From contig JAKMXF010000300.1 in NCBI GenBank assembly GCA_024704765.1, forward strand, positions 434,001 to 498,000: DNA of 64,000 bases, written 5' to 3'. Below, piece after piece: positions 32,445 to 46,189 of the stretch. The position numbers and the translations under genes are program-made. This DNA comes from Oopsacas minuta (Eukaryota > Porifera > Hexactinellida > Lyssacinosida > Leucopsacidae). Numbering within the stretch: position 1 is the first letter of the stretch; each line of letters begins with the position of its first letter. The notes below the pieces were generated by a model, which was given only the letters and a program-made list of their open reading frames with translations, was not told the origin of the DNA and did not search any database.

Positions 32445-33297
32445 TGGAATATCTTAATTTCTAGCTAGCTAATAAAAGCATTTATATATAAGAACTGAGA
32501 TGCTCGTTAGTTCCTACATGACGTAACTATAATTAGATGAAAGAATACATTTGGGAGATGATAAATAATGAGAAGTCGTGCCTCACGCTGTTATCAGTAA
32601 GGTGCATAACATATATTATTAGGGAAATGCATCATCGACTAATTTATAGTCGTGTTGGTTGAAATTTTGCGAAACCAACTAAAATTCGAAGGATAATGCT
32701 TCAAGGATCATTGGCACATATGACATTGAGTCTGCACAAAGGTTCTCATACATTCCGCACATAACTTAATCTATAATTGGTTTCAGCACAAAAGAAGAAA
32801 GAGGAATGAAATCAACTGCTGGCGCTGCTGCCGAGATGTTTATAGGCAATTTTAAGAAACCTACAAAGCCTGATATTCTCCGTACAAAAGAAATTTAATT
32901 AGCAAACAGATGCGATCAATCCCTCTAGTTAGAAGATAAACTGAACTCTGCTATCTCCACAGATGATAGAAAGTTGATGCAATAGATGTAGAGTTTCTTA
33001 AAAAAAATTAATTTCTAAGCTAAATTACAATATCATTCACAAAAGTGGTCACTCAATTAAAAGTTTCATAATCATTACATGACAAAGCCTTATTTGCGGA
33101 ATATAACATAAACCCTGTTAAAATATACTAATGCAATAATTAAAAGGTATATTCTCTTGGTATATAGCAATGAATCATTAAAATTTAAATATTAACAGAG
33201 AAAGTCATTCAAAATATTTACATAAAATATGTTATACAAAAGTTACAAAAGAAGTAAAGTATTCTAGCATTATTGAAATGCTGGGAATATTAATAAG
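32445..33297. other. 853-bp intergenic stretch, nothing recognised
   Basis: A+T-rich, without a convincing ORF in any frame. It must contain the promoter of the Ig-receptor gene (start at 32444, reading left) and the 3'UTR of the IRS/DOK-like gene. No tRNA, repeat or transposon end found by eye. Confidence 0.5.
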
Positions 33298-36200
33298 TTA
33301 TTTGTCAGATGTGTGTTTTTGCTCTCTATGATTCTTAACAGTCTCTTTTAAAATATTAGATAGTTTATGATCAATCTTATCATATTGTGTAGGGGGGTTT
33401 GTAGAGTGTATTTGATTCACAATAACAGTATCGTCCTTATTTTGCAAGTCAAGTTCTGCATAATAAATGTTGTCTGAAGAAGAAGCTCGAGTGAATGCGA
33501 ATGACTTTGCTACATTTTCTAAGACAGGTTTTGGTTTGTTAATTGTGTGAGGAGTGCTTTCTCGTCTCAGTATTGGCTTAGTTGTTAGCGGAGGTGGTTT
33601 CTTCATCGGATGAATGTTTTGGTATCGTTTACTGGAAGGATAATCATTAGCAGATTTCTGGTGATTTTTCTCAGTTACTACTGCCATTGTTTCGTAAACT
33701 TGATTATCTAACGGTTTGACATCCTCTTCATTCATTTGGCTGCTAATCTTTTGAATTCCTATCAGGGTTTCTGGTGAGTTGATGTTTCGACTTTTATCTC
33801 CCAGATCTATTCCAACTTTCTCCTCTACAGGTTCAGGAACACAAATATTATCAATACACTCGTTACATGAACCTTGACCCTTTTCTTCATTATCATTAGC
33901 TATTTCTCCCTCAAATATACCCATTACTTGGGAATCCAATTGTTGGCTATCGTGATTGATATCTTGAGCTGAGAATGCAAAGGTTACGTCATCAACATTC
34001 TGCTCTGGAGTACCAACTTTCCTACTAACCATCTTTTCATAGAGCGGAGATGCGTTAAGACTTGTTCTAGGATCTTCTGTATTAATCTTGTGATTAACTT
34101 CTTGAGATAAACGATCATAATGTCTAGTGACGTCAGGAATTGGTATTGGATTTTCAGTGTCTAATGAACTATGAATAAATACAATTTATATAAAGTTTAA
34201 TACGTAAATTCCTAACCTGTATTCTGGTTGTGGGGGAAGATTACTTCTTCATTATTAAATGGATGCTGATAGTCTAGATTAAGCGGGTTGTTGTTAGGCG
34301 TATTGTACATAGTCCTATCTCCTACCATAAGGTTATCGGGTAGAGATCCTGTAGAGGAGATTACAGGGCGAGGTTTAGGATCTACCAGTTTATAATGTTC
34401 ATCTACTGGAATATCCTGAGGAGTCGAATACAGGACTAATGGAGTCTGGGGGTAAGTCTGTTGTAGTGAAGGAGATAGCTGAGTGCCTTTAGAATAGACA
34501 GTAAATTATCGTATAAATTATACTCAATGAATTTACATACCAGAGTTATCCAAACTGTTGGCCTGCTTTAGGGAGAGTTGCCTCATTCTCTCTTTACGTA
34601 CTTCTAATGGGATCTGTGACTCAAGATCTGTAAACTTAGCGTAAGGGACAATTGTAGAATTATCAATCGGAAGAGAACTCTTGTAGAAAGTAGATCTTCC
34701 TATCTTTTCTTTAGAATCAGTGTTACTCAGCCTTACTACTGATATGGTGTTTATCTTGCTAGAGTCTATGAAGAGTATAAAGTGCAACAGCTGTATAGAT
34801 AAGAATAATTATGTGAATAGTTACATTACCGTTCTTCAGTGAATGCTTCTTTTTAGATTGAGTAGGAGTACTTTTAACTCCAGTCAACTTAGAAACAAGA
34901 TCATTCACATCGTAGTAGGAATGTTCAGACAGTTTAGAGCCTGATTTAATAGTATTGCCTCTCCCATCAGTATTCGCAAAGTTAATTTTGGTTGTAACTT
35001 GTCCGTTTTTAGAGACATGTAGATCCTGTGTATCGCCTGGTACTAGCATATCATAGCGTGTTTTTAAAGGAGGAACTCCTGTGAATGTCTACGATAAGGA
35101 ACGAATGAATTAGAATCTCTTCTATAACTAAATAAATATCCTATTTAGTCCATTAAACATGCAACTATATTAGGACTCACTTCTGCTCGGTAGCTGAAGC
35201 TCCTTTCTTTGTCAGATGCGTACTGTTCCCGTCCTGGGAGTGAAGCCCTTCTCTTCATGCTGTTATTATCTAATGGAGTTGGAGGAAGAATCATGTCATC
35301 ATATCTTGAGGGAGATGTCTTTCTCTTGCTCTTCTGAGATTGCTGATTAAGGGGGAGCATGGGGTGATTTGGAGGGAGAGGTGGGTAAGTTGAACCGGCA
35401 TCTGCTTGATCACATTCAAATGGTTGTATTTCATATATTTCATTATCTGCTACAGGTCCTTTATGAATTAATGTCTAAAAAAAAAAAATCAAATACAATA
35501 ATGGTAGTCAGTGGCCATTAACCATTATAGATTAATACTTACGTCATCAATGATTGTATCCATACAACCTGGCGGTAGCTCTTCTCTGAATTTATCCCAG
35601 CACAGAAATCTCTGTGTTACCAACAGATTATGAGTACTACCCATTATACTACAGACAAATATGGATGATAGAAGATAGCATTAACTTAATTACATTGTTA
35701 TTCTTACTTTGAGAGAGTTGAGTAGAAGTTCTTAGCTAGAACCTTAGAATGTACATACAGCCATAGATATCCAGGTCCTGTGTCAGTCCGTCTGCCTGAT
35801 TCTATGAACACAAGTTTCTGCCAGTGTCCACATCTCCTCAAGTTGTGAATCTAAAATGATGTATAACTACAGTACTCAGATAACGGATTAATGAAGGCTT
35901 AATGAAGGAGATAATTACATTGTATGTGAGTGCATGTAGACCTGAATGAGGGTCCAGGAAAGACAGACTTGTTCGTGTGAGTACGAGGATAAAGAAATGG
36001 TTATTAAACTGCCATTTAAGTCCTAATTCTATTTGCAGTGTCTCTACAGGACAGGCGTCTTCTACAAATGAATAGAAAGATTAATCATATAATAAATCAT
36101 TGGTTAGGTGTTATGTACCGAATTCTATATCTCCAAATATAGCCTTGTTAATACTAGTCTGTTGTGTGAGAGGCAGTTCTCTCTTAGGAATAAAAGAGAG

Positions 36201-36593
36201 AGGAATTACAAGCTCAGGAAGACGGATTAGAAATTCCAGATCTGTCAACCAATCTTCAAACATATCTCTATTATCAATTCCCAGATAAAGTTCTTCCACT
36301 CCTGCTCTATCAGACTGTATATCTAGTCTTATGAAGTTACCTCCGTCTCTGAGAGTAGCCCCTGACAGTATTGGAGCTTCTATACGTTTAATCCCTGCTA
36401 CTGACTTCATAGATACTACTGAATTTGGTGTAGACATCTTCTTAACTTGTTTAGCATCATCGTGAACTTCTAGCTGAGCTGTCCTACTCATCTCTGATGC
36501 ACATCGTAAGACAAGGTATTTCTTCTTCATTGCCTTTCCAAGAACCTTTCCTTTCTTAACGTATCCTTCTCTTATGACTGTATCCATACTCAT
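33298..36593 (-). CDS. IRS/DOK-type docking protein (PH + PTB, YxxM motifs)
   Basis: Nine exons join in frame: 36593-36119, 36061-35919, 35850-35708, 35648-35543, 35474-35181, 35088-34830, 34765-34541, 34486-34217 and 34160-33298, about 925 residues. An N-terminal PH domain (about 5-125) is followed by an IRS-type PTB domain (about 157-255; ELGLKWQFNNHFFIL, FIESGRRTDTGPGYLWLYV). The rest is a disordered tail with tyrosine motifs: YDDM, YEKM and YETM (three YxxM sites for PI3K SH2 domains), plus EIYEIQPF, YYDVNDLV and IYYAELDL. PH-PTB is shared by DOK and IRS proteins; YxxM repeats are the IRS hallmark, so IRS-like is favoured. Such adaptors relay insulin/growth-factor receptor signals. Confidence 0.85.
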
Positions 36594-36687
36594 ATTAGCT
36601 AATTAACAAAATTCAAGATAAGTTAGCTAAGTTATTCGGATTGTATGTGATACAAGTAAGTTGAAATACTACACATAACTAGACATA

Positions 36688-39367
36688 TTAAGAGTGGTCT
36701 ATGAGTGCTATCAGAGCAGGGGTAAGCTTTGTAGCAGACGGGTTACGACATAGCAAGAAGGGAGGAAGTCTAGTTTTGCTCTGTGTATGAATCAGGTTGA
36801 GCATAGAGCTGAGAGATACACAAGCTATTCCAACGGAATATCCTCTACAGAAGGAATAATCTCCTGATGTTACATAACCACAACATTCCCTACTATTAGC
36901 TGGGAGAGCTAGCATACCTAAGTTATCTAGAGATGACGTAGAAGGTTCATAGAGACAGGAAGAGAGTGGAGCTTCATGGAGTGTATCTTTAGGTAGCTTG
37001 TTAAGATTCTTCCTACTTCTCTTCAAACTTTTCCTCGCGGTTTTTAACACTCCCTCAGAATGCACTGATATGCCATGGATTAACTGTCTATCACTAGTTA
37101 TCTTCGTAACACCCATACGATTAGTCCCTACAATAGAGAATAAATTGAGATCTCTTTCTACACAATCCTTACTGTAACTAGAAAGTATTATCTGTATATC
37201 CTCAACAGTAGGTAGAAATAGCTTAGCTCTATCCTCTACACAGCCTCTTAGTAACATATGTACTGATATCAATAAGAGAGAGTTTGAATATCTATCAGAG
37301 ATATCTGATAGAGATATAGGCTCAGAAAGAGAGGGTAACTTCCTACAAGGATATCTCTGTTTATATATTCTGGGCATATATTTGTAAGGCATATGTTTCT
37401 TGAATAAAACATGCTGTAAGGATAGAATAGCTTTTCTGTCTCTCAAAATATAGTAAGGTAGTTTAAACTGAATAGAGTCATCATCCATCTGTTCATCCTC
37501 TCTCTCTCTACCCATAAGAGATCCCCAGGGAGAATGGAACGGAGTAGACACACCCATCTTCCCATACTCCAGCCTCTTATCAGGAGGCTTTGATAGATAA
37601 TGCTTCTCTAATTCGTTCCTCTTATTATAAGCCTCTATTACATAGCCATAGCAGTCTATACAATCTCTAGGATAACACATACTCTGTCTCTCTAAGCATA
37701 CTCTATCAAATTCCTTCTTTCCTACAGCTTTAGCTCCCCAATAAGTTAATGCCATCAGTGACGTCATTATCCATTCTCTAGGCAGTAGCAGTATTATACC
37801 AGCTCCATACTGACTAGTGGATCCGATAGGACCATGTTCCCCTGATGTGGTGAGTAACCAGAGTGGGACTCGGTCTTTACGGAAGGACGGGTCTGCAGGT
37901 ATAAGTCCGTATAAGCATTTACCACGGTGTATGTTAATGACGTCATCAGTATGCTTATCAGCTACAGACTGATGTCTACAATCAGCTGTATACACCTGAG
38001 AAGATACTAGAGATTGTCTATGTGATTTGTATATAGCTAGTATATCTGTTGTTGTTGTATTAGAATCTGTTACTAGTTCAGTATTGGTAGGAATATTGTC
38101 TGTCTCACCCTCTAGCTTATTCCGTAGGTTTAAGAGAAGAGACATTAACTCATCAGGTTCAGGTTCCTCTACAGGGACAGTTAACTTCCTTTTAGGTAGA
38201 GATAGTCTAGGGTCTAGAGCTGTGTATCCGAGAAGAGAGTTGTCTGGAAGATAAGAGTTAGAGGATTGAGATATCTTCTCTAAGATAGCAGATAGTTCAG
38301 AAGATTTGTAGTTAAAACCGTCATACCACATACCAGTAACCTCGGTATCAAGCTCTTTGTTTAAATCAGGAGGCAGAGCTTTGAGGAGGGTGGAGAGTGA
38401 AGATGGACCTACCAGCTGTAAAATTCCTATCTCAGCTGTTAGATCAGTACATACAATATGTTCAGAGAAGTTATCTATAACTTTAACAAACTCTGATACC
38501 ATAGCAGGATGTACTAGTAGCCATAATGAACACGGAGATATAGGGAAAAAGGTGCCAGGACCTATAGCTCCATAAGGGTAAGTATCTGGATAGAATAATG
38601 TAGTAGTTATTGGAGAGAGAGATTGTAGAGAAGGACAGAGGGATAAAGAAGGTATTATGAGAGAATTAAGAGTTTGAATTAAGAGAGGAGTATTGTCAGA
38701 AGATATCTGGAATACTGACTGGTAAGAGGTGTCAATAACCGCACATTTCTTAGCTATAGAATGGTAGGAGTGACGTGTACATTTCTGTGTAAGAGTATAG
38801 GGTATTTTCCAGCTATACTTATCTATCATATGAAATCTCTTAGCATGCCATAAGTGAGAAGGTAACCATTTAGATTTATTAACCACTGATTTATCTATCT
38901 TCTCAGAGAATTGAGCCAGCATTCTCTGAAAACGTAGACTACGTAGATATCTAAAGGATACATTAGTAAATATATATTTGATATACATTTACATTCAATG
39001 TTATACCTTCTCTTCCTACGAGTTTCCTTCCTGCACCATTTAGGTTTTATTTTATTTCCCAGCTGTTTGGGATGTGATTGTGCATGAGCACGTAGTCTCA
39101 CACGTACAGGCAATCTCCTCAAATTATGACTAGAAGCTCTTCTCCTCATGTGTCTACACGAATTGTTATATAATATACAGAATTATATAATTAGTAACAC
39201 CTTACTTACCTAGGTAGAGATTGTGTAACTCTTCCCTTCCTCTTCAGAGCACCTGTATTCAACTCCTCGGCCATGTTAGTAATCTCCTGCACTCTGTCAC
39301 AACAGAACTCCCACACAGGAATGCCACTCAAATAATCCTTCTCCATCTTATCAGCTGATTTAGCCAT
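36688..39367 (-). CDS. POP1: POP1, RNase P / RNase MRP subunit
   Basis: Three exons, 39367-39210, 39153-39007 and 38950-36688, give about 855 residues. The N-terminal region has the family basic motif MRRRASSHNLRRLPVRVR, spread after an intron, and WLPSHLWHAKRFHM, a strongly conserved POP1 block. The middle has the POPLD-type segment (PLWLLTTSGEHGPIGSTS, ILLLPREWIMTSLMALTYWGAKAVG). The C-terminus contains a glycine-rich GYVTSGDYSFCRGYSVGIAC, typical of POP1. The protein scaffolds tRNA 5'-end and rRNA processing RNPs in the nucleolus. A TGACGTCA palindrome lies 28 bp upstream of the ATG. Confidence 0.93.
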
Positions 39368-39544
39368 AACTGCCTAACTAAATGCTTACATCTGTGACGT
39401 CATTATTATAAGAACAACTTAATTATAATATGTATTTCAGTATTAATAAAAAGGCAATATATTAGTTGATAGTGTGAGATGTGTTACATTCATATATACA
39501 TACAATTCAGTTGCATAAGGTGTTGATAATATGCTATACACCTG

Positions 39545-42500
39545 CTAGTTGGGGCGTGTTCTCTTGGAGGGAGAAGGAGTCCTCCTGGGAGACAAGGGAG
39601 TTTGGGTGTGGACTAGAGTCTTTGTAAAAGTGTCTGAGCATATAGGAAAAGATACGGATTTTCCTTTGGTAGGAGAAAGAGAATTATAAACAGGCTTAGA
39701 AGAAGACTTAGCTATTTCATTTTGTTCCTCTGTTCCATTTAATCTAACTTGTTCCAAGGTTTGAGCAGGAGAGCCTATTGATGTGTTACGACCTGATTGC
39801 ATAAGTTTAGATATATGGGCTGGTACAGGGCTGTGTGGAGTGTAGCCAGATACTACTGCTACTGAGTGTCTCCCCCCAACCTCTCCTGACATAGATTTAA
39901 CTCTGTCTATCTGTGAGTAGTGATATGACATATTAATACTATTGAGTCTTGTGTTGGCCTGATACTGAGTAGTAGAATCTGATCTGGTCCTGCTACGCTG
40001 CATGATAACAGCTGATTGCTCGGTGGAACGTTCTGATGGCATCTCTGCTATGTTATGTACTGCATTAGATATCCTCTTCTCTCTCAGAGATAAGGGGACG
40101 TGTTTAGGCTGTCCTGAAGAGAAGGAGCCATCCTGTGGAGCAGCTGATAAGGATGAGAGATTACCTATACTAACTCTAGAACTGATAGGAGACTTCTCTT
40201 TAGAGAGAGTAGCAGTGGGAGATGTGGTAGGGATATAAGAGGGTGAGGAGGTGTGTTTGGAGAGGGGTAAGAGACAGTGAGAATGCTCCTTAGGTATCTC
40301 TATACACATCTTCTTTATATCACGATCAAGCTCTGTTGTAAGAGTAGCTCTGTAATTGTCTATATGGTTTTGGAGATCAGATGATACCTCAGGGAAGGTT
40401 ACAGAGGTGGTGGAGCTAGGGATGTTAGGAGATACAGCTGTGGAGATATCAGGAGGTGATACAGAGACCAGCTTCTGAGGAGACTCCTTCAGGGTGGTGT
40501 TTGGGAGTATATCAGCTGGAGATTTGACAAGTTTTGAAGATGGTATAGGTCCCTGTTTAGACAGGAATAAAGAGTCTATATCTCTTCTTATATCTTCCAA
40601 CTTCCTCAAATCTCTCTGAGGTTCTGATTTAATAGGAATGTTAGACTTATCAGCTGAGTGTCTAGCAGATAAGCGAGTAGATTTAGGTTTGCTATTGGGG
40701 GGTCTAGGTTTCATAGAGTCTGTATTACTACCTTTATTACTGGCTAAACTACTAGCAGTATTATTAATAGGAGGAGGACTGTCCTTCTTGTCAGTGAATG
40801 TCTGTTCTGATACAAAACTCGTGAATAAAACACTCTTAGGATTATCAGGAGAAATTCTTTTAGAAGTGGGCCATAGAACCTAAACAAAAGTATAAGTATA
40901 TGTAGCAGTATTATCATTCTTATAACTAGAAATACCTGTGATATCTCTACAGGATTGTGTAGAGTAGCCTCGTTAGACTGAGACATACTGTTGCCCTTCT
41001 GATTATTAACATACTGATTGAGGTAACTGTTAGTGAATCCAGTGTGAAGAGTTGTAGGAACCTGTAGTTAGTATTAAATACATTTCTAACAATAAGATAG
41101 ACTAACCTTAGAAATATACAGAGGTGATGGATTCCGCACTAGACTGGCATTAGATTCACAATCAGACTGATACCCGTCTTCTGACACCTTAGAGACAGAA
41201 TTGAATCTCTCCATCCTACCCACATTGTTTCCCCTAGGACCAGCTGCAAACTTATCAGCTGCTCTCTCCTGAGACTCACGAGACAGGACAGGTAGATTTT
41301 TAAGGAACTCGTGAGTAAAACTCTCAGCACTTCCTTCCCAGTCTATCTTGGGTATATCAGGCATGGAGTAGTGTATACCGGAGAGGGGTGCGGTCAGGTC
41401 TCTAGTTTTCCTAGCTTCAACACGTTCTCTAGAAAATACAGGTATTCCTCCGTTCCTGTTCTTATACTTAACCGTGGGGTACTGCTGTGTACTGATTCTA
41501 CCAAGCTCATTGAGAGCAGATCCGTAGCTGGAATACTCCTTCGCAGACCGTAGCTCAGGGAGTCCTTCCTTACCTCTGGCACTAGCTGGGGGGCGTGATG
41601 TTAGGGAGAGGACCTGAGGATCATGGGTCTTACTTTCACCTAGCAACACACAAGGATATAAGATATGGATTTAACCCTATTAAATCAGTTACATACTTGT
41701 AGTTACGATATTAAGATGAGCTCCTCTAGATTTTATTCGTCTCTTTCTATCTTTATTCTTATTCCTACTTCTCTTAGATTTCCTCTTCTTCTTCAATCTC
41801 TTAGCTTTATTCTGTACCAAGCACTGAGCAGGAGTTCCATCAGACACAGAGCTATCTGATCCTCCATCACTCTCAGAATCAATAGACAGTTCATCCAGCA
41901 TATCTAATACTTCTAACGGGTCTCTATCAGCAGGTGGAGGAGGCTTACCCTGCTTGACAAGTGTTTGAATAACCTAATAGAAGTATACAGTAATACTATA
42001 GTGATATACAAGTAAAGAGAAATAATATACTTGTTGTCTGAGGAGATTATATATCTCTTCTAAAGTTTTCTGTCTCTTGTAAGGATCAGGATCAAAGTAG
42101 TCTAGAAATGTGTCACACAGCTGGTGTCCCATTTCCTCCAGGTCACAGGGTCTGAAGAAGCAGGAGGCTAGCTTACCTAGATTGCTACCACAGAAGCTAG
42201 CCTCCATAGTGAAGCTGTTCATTACGTTAAACTCCTTCCATATAGCTATACGGCCACAACCCTCTTTATATTTCTGTACTTTGAACCGAGAGTATCTACA
42301 GTATTAAGCGTAACTACACAACTGGTGAAAAGGAATGTAGGTATATCATACCTGTAAGAGAACAGATGTGGAGCATTCTTACTCAACATAAAAGGTAATA
42401 TTCTAGTCTGTATGTGATCTAGGTAATTAGTAGTTCCTGGCTGCCGTCTAGCTCTATCATCACAACCATACATGAATATATTCTGCTTACGGGAATGTCC

Positions 42501-44230
42501 ATGTAAATCACAGTACACAGTAACTTCTCTCTCCTGACAGAGCTTCCTCATCATTTGACGGAGATGGAATATAACAGGGAAATACTCCTTCATTACTGAG
42601 AACTTATTGTATTGTCTGTTTAGATCACATCCAGACAGAGAGCATCTGTAATTACCGGTTATAACACCGTCAGGATTTAACATTGGGATTATCTTAAACA
42701 CGAATATACTACGGAGCATGTTAGCGTCCTGACTCTCTGGATCTGTCAAGAAGTCTATTACTCCTTTCATCATAAAACTAGAATTAGTCTCTCCTACAAA
42801 TAAGTACTGATTAATTACAAATGTATAGAGAAGAGAATACAAGTACATACCTGGATGTACTCTAGCAGATATAACGATGGCTCTCTTAGCCCTGGTCTCA
42901 GCTGGAGATGAAGATGGATTAGTTATAGTCAGTAGGTGTACCATGTTACCAGCTAGAGAGGTACATAGTAGCTTCTGTCTGCATATCTTAGAACGGAGAG
43001 GACATTTGTGTAATCTCTCCAGATAGATTTGTAGGTCAGAATACGTGTATGGATAACAATGAGAGAAGTAACAGGTATCATCTGCATGAAGAAAGTCACA
43101 GGTCCAGCTAAGACTGTAATAACTTCTCTCCTTGGTGGATTTATCAGATACACGATATTTGTTATGATTCTTGTAATAGAACACGTTCTCTCCGTGTGGT
43201 AGCCAGCCTATATAATGTGACGTCATAATAATAGTATAGATAATTTAGAGGTATATTACCTGTCTTATGGCTAGCTGCTTGTTTCTGAGAGTAGAAGAGA
43301 GGTCTCATACCTTCACTGTATAGAGAAGCTGGTTTTATTAAATTCATTATAACAAACCTGTACTTAACTCCAGGAGTCATGTTACGGACTTGAAAGAAGA
43401 ACCATTGAGCATACTTTCCTGTGTACAGATCGTGCTGCAAATACAACTCATAATCATATTCTCCTACTTGATTAGCTTTACGGAGATTTCCACTCTCGAA
43501 TCGAGCCTCAAATTTGAGAGAGTTTTCTTTAAACTCATACACACGACTAGGAATATCTTCTGTAGAGTGACTAGATCCTATTCTAGATTTAGTAAAACAC
43601 TTCTCTTTTGTTGTACAATTGTTGTAACGATACACACAGTGTACATCTGATTCCAGGGGGATAGGAGGCGGATCTGGAGGGGGGTCAGATGTTTGTATTT
43701 TAATCGGAAGAGGTTGAGATGAAATAATAAACTTCACAGGTATGTCAATTGATTCTACTTCTCTAGGCCATCTAGGGAGAGAGGGGTGATCAGCCTCCTT
43801 CTTATGCGAGGTGTGGGAAGAGAAGGGAGCTCTCAAACTAGGTATAAGTCTACCCTCTATCTCTTGATATACTACCTGTATACAATAGATGATTTATACG
43901 TATAATTTGTTGATAAGCTATGTATTATATATTTACCTGAGTAGTCCGTAGCTGATTCCAAGTGAACATTCCAGCTCTGTCGTTAGTAAATTCATCCCTC
44001 AGCTGATTCCCTGACCTCTTACCCGTAGCAATAGTATTAATACCAGTAGGACTAATAGCTTTATTAGCTTGTGTGTGTAATATACCATAAGCATACAGCT
44101 GTCTTCTTATATAATCCTGCGATAAGTCCCTGTCTATCTCTTTAGAGAAACTCTTAAACTTTGAAGGAGTGATCGGGTTAGGCTCCAGTAGATGGTTCCT
44201 GGAAGAGGAAGGGATATCTCCGCTCAGCAT
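39545..44230 (-). CDS. AGBL2: Cytosolic carboxypeptidase (CCP2/3, AGBL2/3-like) with long tail
   Basis: Nine exons join in frame: 44230-43937, 43875-43260, 43207-42851, 42793-42352, 42295-42031, 41973-41697, 41639-41107, 41061-40936 and 40879-39545, about 1414 residues. The CCP N-domain (YDYELYLQHDLYTGKYAQWF, MTPGVKYRFVIMNL, CYFSHCYPYTYSDL) precedes an M14 carboxypeptidase domain with zinc ligands in RVHPGETNSSF and CDLHGHSRKQN, substrate residues in SGCDLNRQY, and the catalytic Glu in NSFTMEASF. CCPs remove C-terminal glutamates or tyrosine from tubulin. The active-site HPGE is split by an intron. The last four exons encode about 750 residues of low-complexity Ser/Pro/Lys sequence, including a Lys/Arg cluster, making it much longer than vertebrate CCP2 (about 900). 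Confidence 0.9.
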
Positions 44231-44462
44231 CACACCATGAACTTGTCAGCTAATTGTATTAATGTAAATTATAATATAAAAGAGAATAAGTGAATAGCAG
44301 CGGAGTTTATAGAATCATAAACGAAATATGAGATATACAAAATGATTCGACAGAGTTATGAATGAATCGGACAGCTGACAGGTATATTGACATCTGTCAG
44401 TGTCAGATTATATAGAAGAGAGAGGTTGCATTAGATAAGGCTAATCACAGCCTTGAATACAG

Positions 44463-46044
44463 TTATGTAGACTTTTGTGTGCGTAATGAGTCATCTAGTA
44501 GTTGGTAAGCAGAGGATATAGCTACGTCAGATTGTACCTACGAATACTAATAATAATAATAAATAAGTAATATAACAACAATCTACGTATGTAAGTATAC
44601 CTCATAAGGCTTGTCTGAAAATATAGAGTTAGCGTCAGTACTCTCTAGAGGAGAGAGAAGAGAAGCTCCGTCTAGAAGGAGATTGTTATTAGAGAAGTTA
44701 AAGTTATTCGGTAGAATAAACCCTCTATGCTGTCCATCAGAGGAGGTAGCAGTGTATGCGCCCGTAGAGGTTGTAGGTAACAAGTTATCCTCTGAATCTA
44801 AGGGTATGTCTTGTCTATCTATCTCTCCTAACTGAATAAATACCAAAAATAATAGTTAGCAAATTAATGGTTAGTTGGAAGCTAACTTGTTCTAATAACT
44901 TCTGAGGATCTGTGACATCATCAGAAGGGACAGGATCTAAATACTCCTCTCCTTGAGGAGGGTACGCCATGAGACCAGATCTGGCTGCTCCCATGAGCTG
45001 AGATATCTGAGCTTGTAACTCCTGAGAACTAGGAGGATACTCTCCGTCCTTAGCTTCTAAAATATTCTCTAAGTATTGCAGTAATACTTGATGCTGTAGG
45101 AGCTGTTGTTGTATTAATAACTGTACCTCTACTTCTGGTCTAATGTCCTCCTCTAATATATAAATTATATGTTAAGCTATTTTGTTACAGAATAACTAAT
45201 ATTCAGTAATCTATTTATTACCATTCTTCCAAGACTCCTCCAGCTTCTCTTCTTGTGTAATTTGCTTCCTCAACAGCTCCATACATGCCTTTATCTGATC
45301 TTCTGAGAGGAATAGGTTCTGATTTCTTCCTATATCCTCTCCTACCAATAATTCAGTAATTAATACAATCACATTACTTTATTATGTAAATAACTAGTAT
45401 ACCTGTATTTGTAGGTCTAGAAGAAGTCCGATTCTTAGAAGGGTTAGACTCCTCTCTGGGTACTATGTCAATAAGAAAGTCATACATCTCATCCTCACTC
45501 AGAGCCTTAGCTATATCATTTTTCTGTGGAATATATCACTAACTAATCAATAATATACCAGAGAATTTAACAAACCTGTAGAGTCTTACGCTTTGCTTCC
45601 TCAGTGTGTAGCCATGCTCTGAGTGTTAGTTCCTCTATAAACATGGTAGCAGCCTTAGAGAATATGAGAGGAACTTCACTAGAAATCATTTTAACATTAT
45701 CATCTAGTTTCATTATCTTCTTGATACGAGCTAGAGGGAGATCTGGAGTAGCTCTAAGATCATCTTCTGTCATATTAGCTATTTTTTGGTTCTGTTTATC
45801 CCAGTATGTACTGTAATACAAATCTGTTACAAAGTTTTAAATCTATTCAGTGTATCTCTACCAACCTTAATAACTCCTCTACCATTTCTCTGGTGTCTAG
45901 CTCCTCTCCAGAGCTCTGTTTTTCCTCTCCCTCCCTTTCTAGAAGATGTTCATCTATTTCATTATCCCTCTCTACATCTGAGCTAGCAGCTACAGGCTGT
46001 GATGCTGGAAGTTTGCTTGGTTTGTTAGTTTGACGGGTAGCCAT
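44463..46044 (-). CDS. NFYC: NF-YC, histone-fold subunit of the CCAAT-binding factor
   Basis: Seven exons join in frame: 46044-45866, 45810-45576, 45523-45403, 45341-45222, 45152-44887, 44831-44601 and 44537-44463, about 408 residues. The histone fold is highly conserved: [40 protein letters not shown] and [17 protein letters not shown] pairs with NF-YB, then NF-YA, to bind CCAAT boxes in promoters. The N-terminus is acidic. The C-terminal half is Gln/Ser/Glu-rich like an activation domain, though less Gln-rich than in vertebrates. The last 75-nt exon is inferred from a good acceptor and continued frame; without it, translation would stop at 44583. Confidence 0.92.
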
Positions 46045-46189
46045 CACATAGCTAGTAATTATACAAATAACAAATCAATTACAAACCAGATAGAGACAAA
46101 GATAATTTGAATATTCCTAATTACTCAATTTCCTACCAATGTCACATAATTGTATAATTAGCTAAGAAAGAGCAGTCAATAATATAGGA

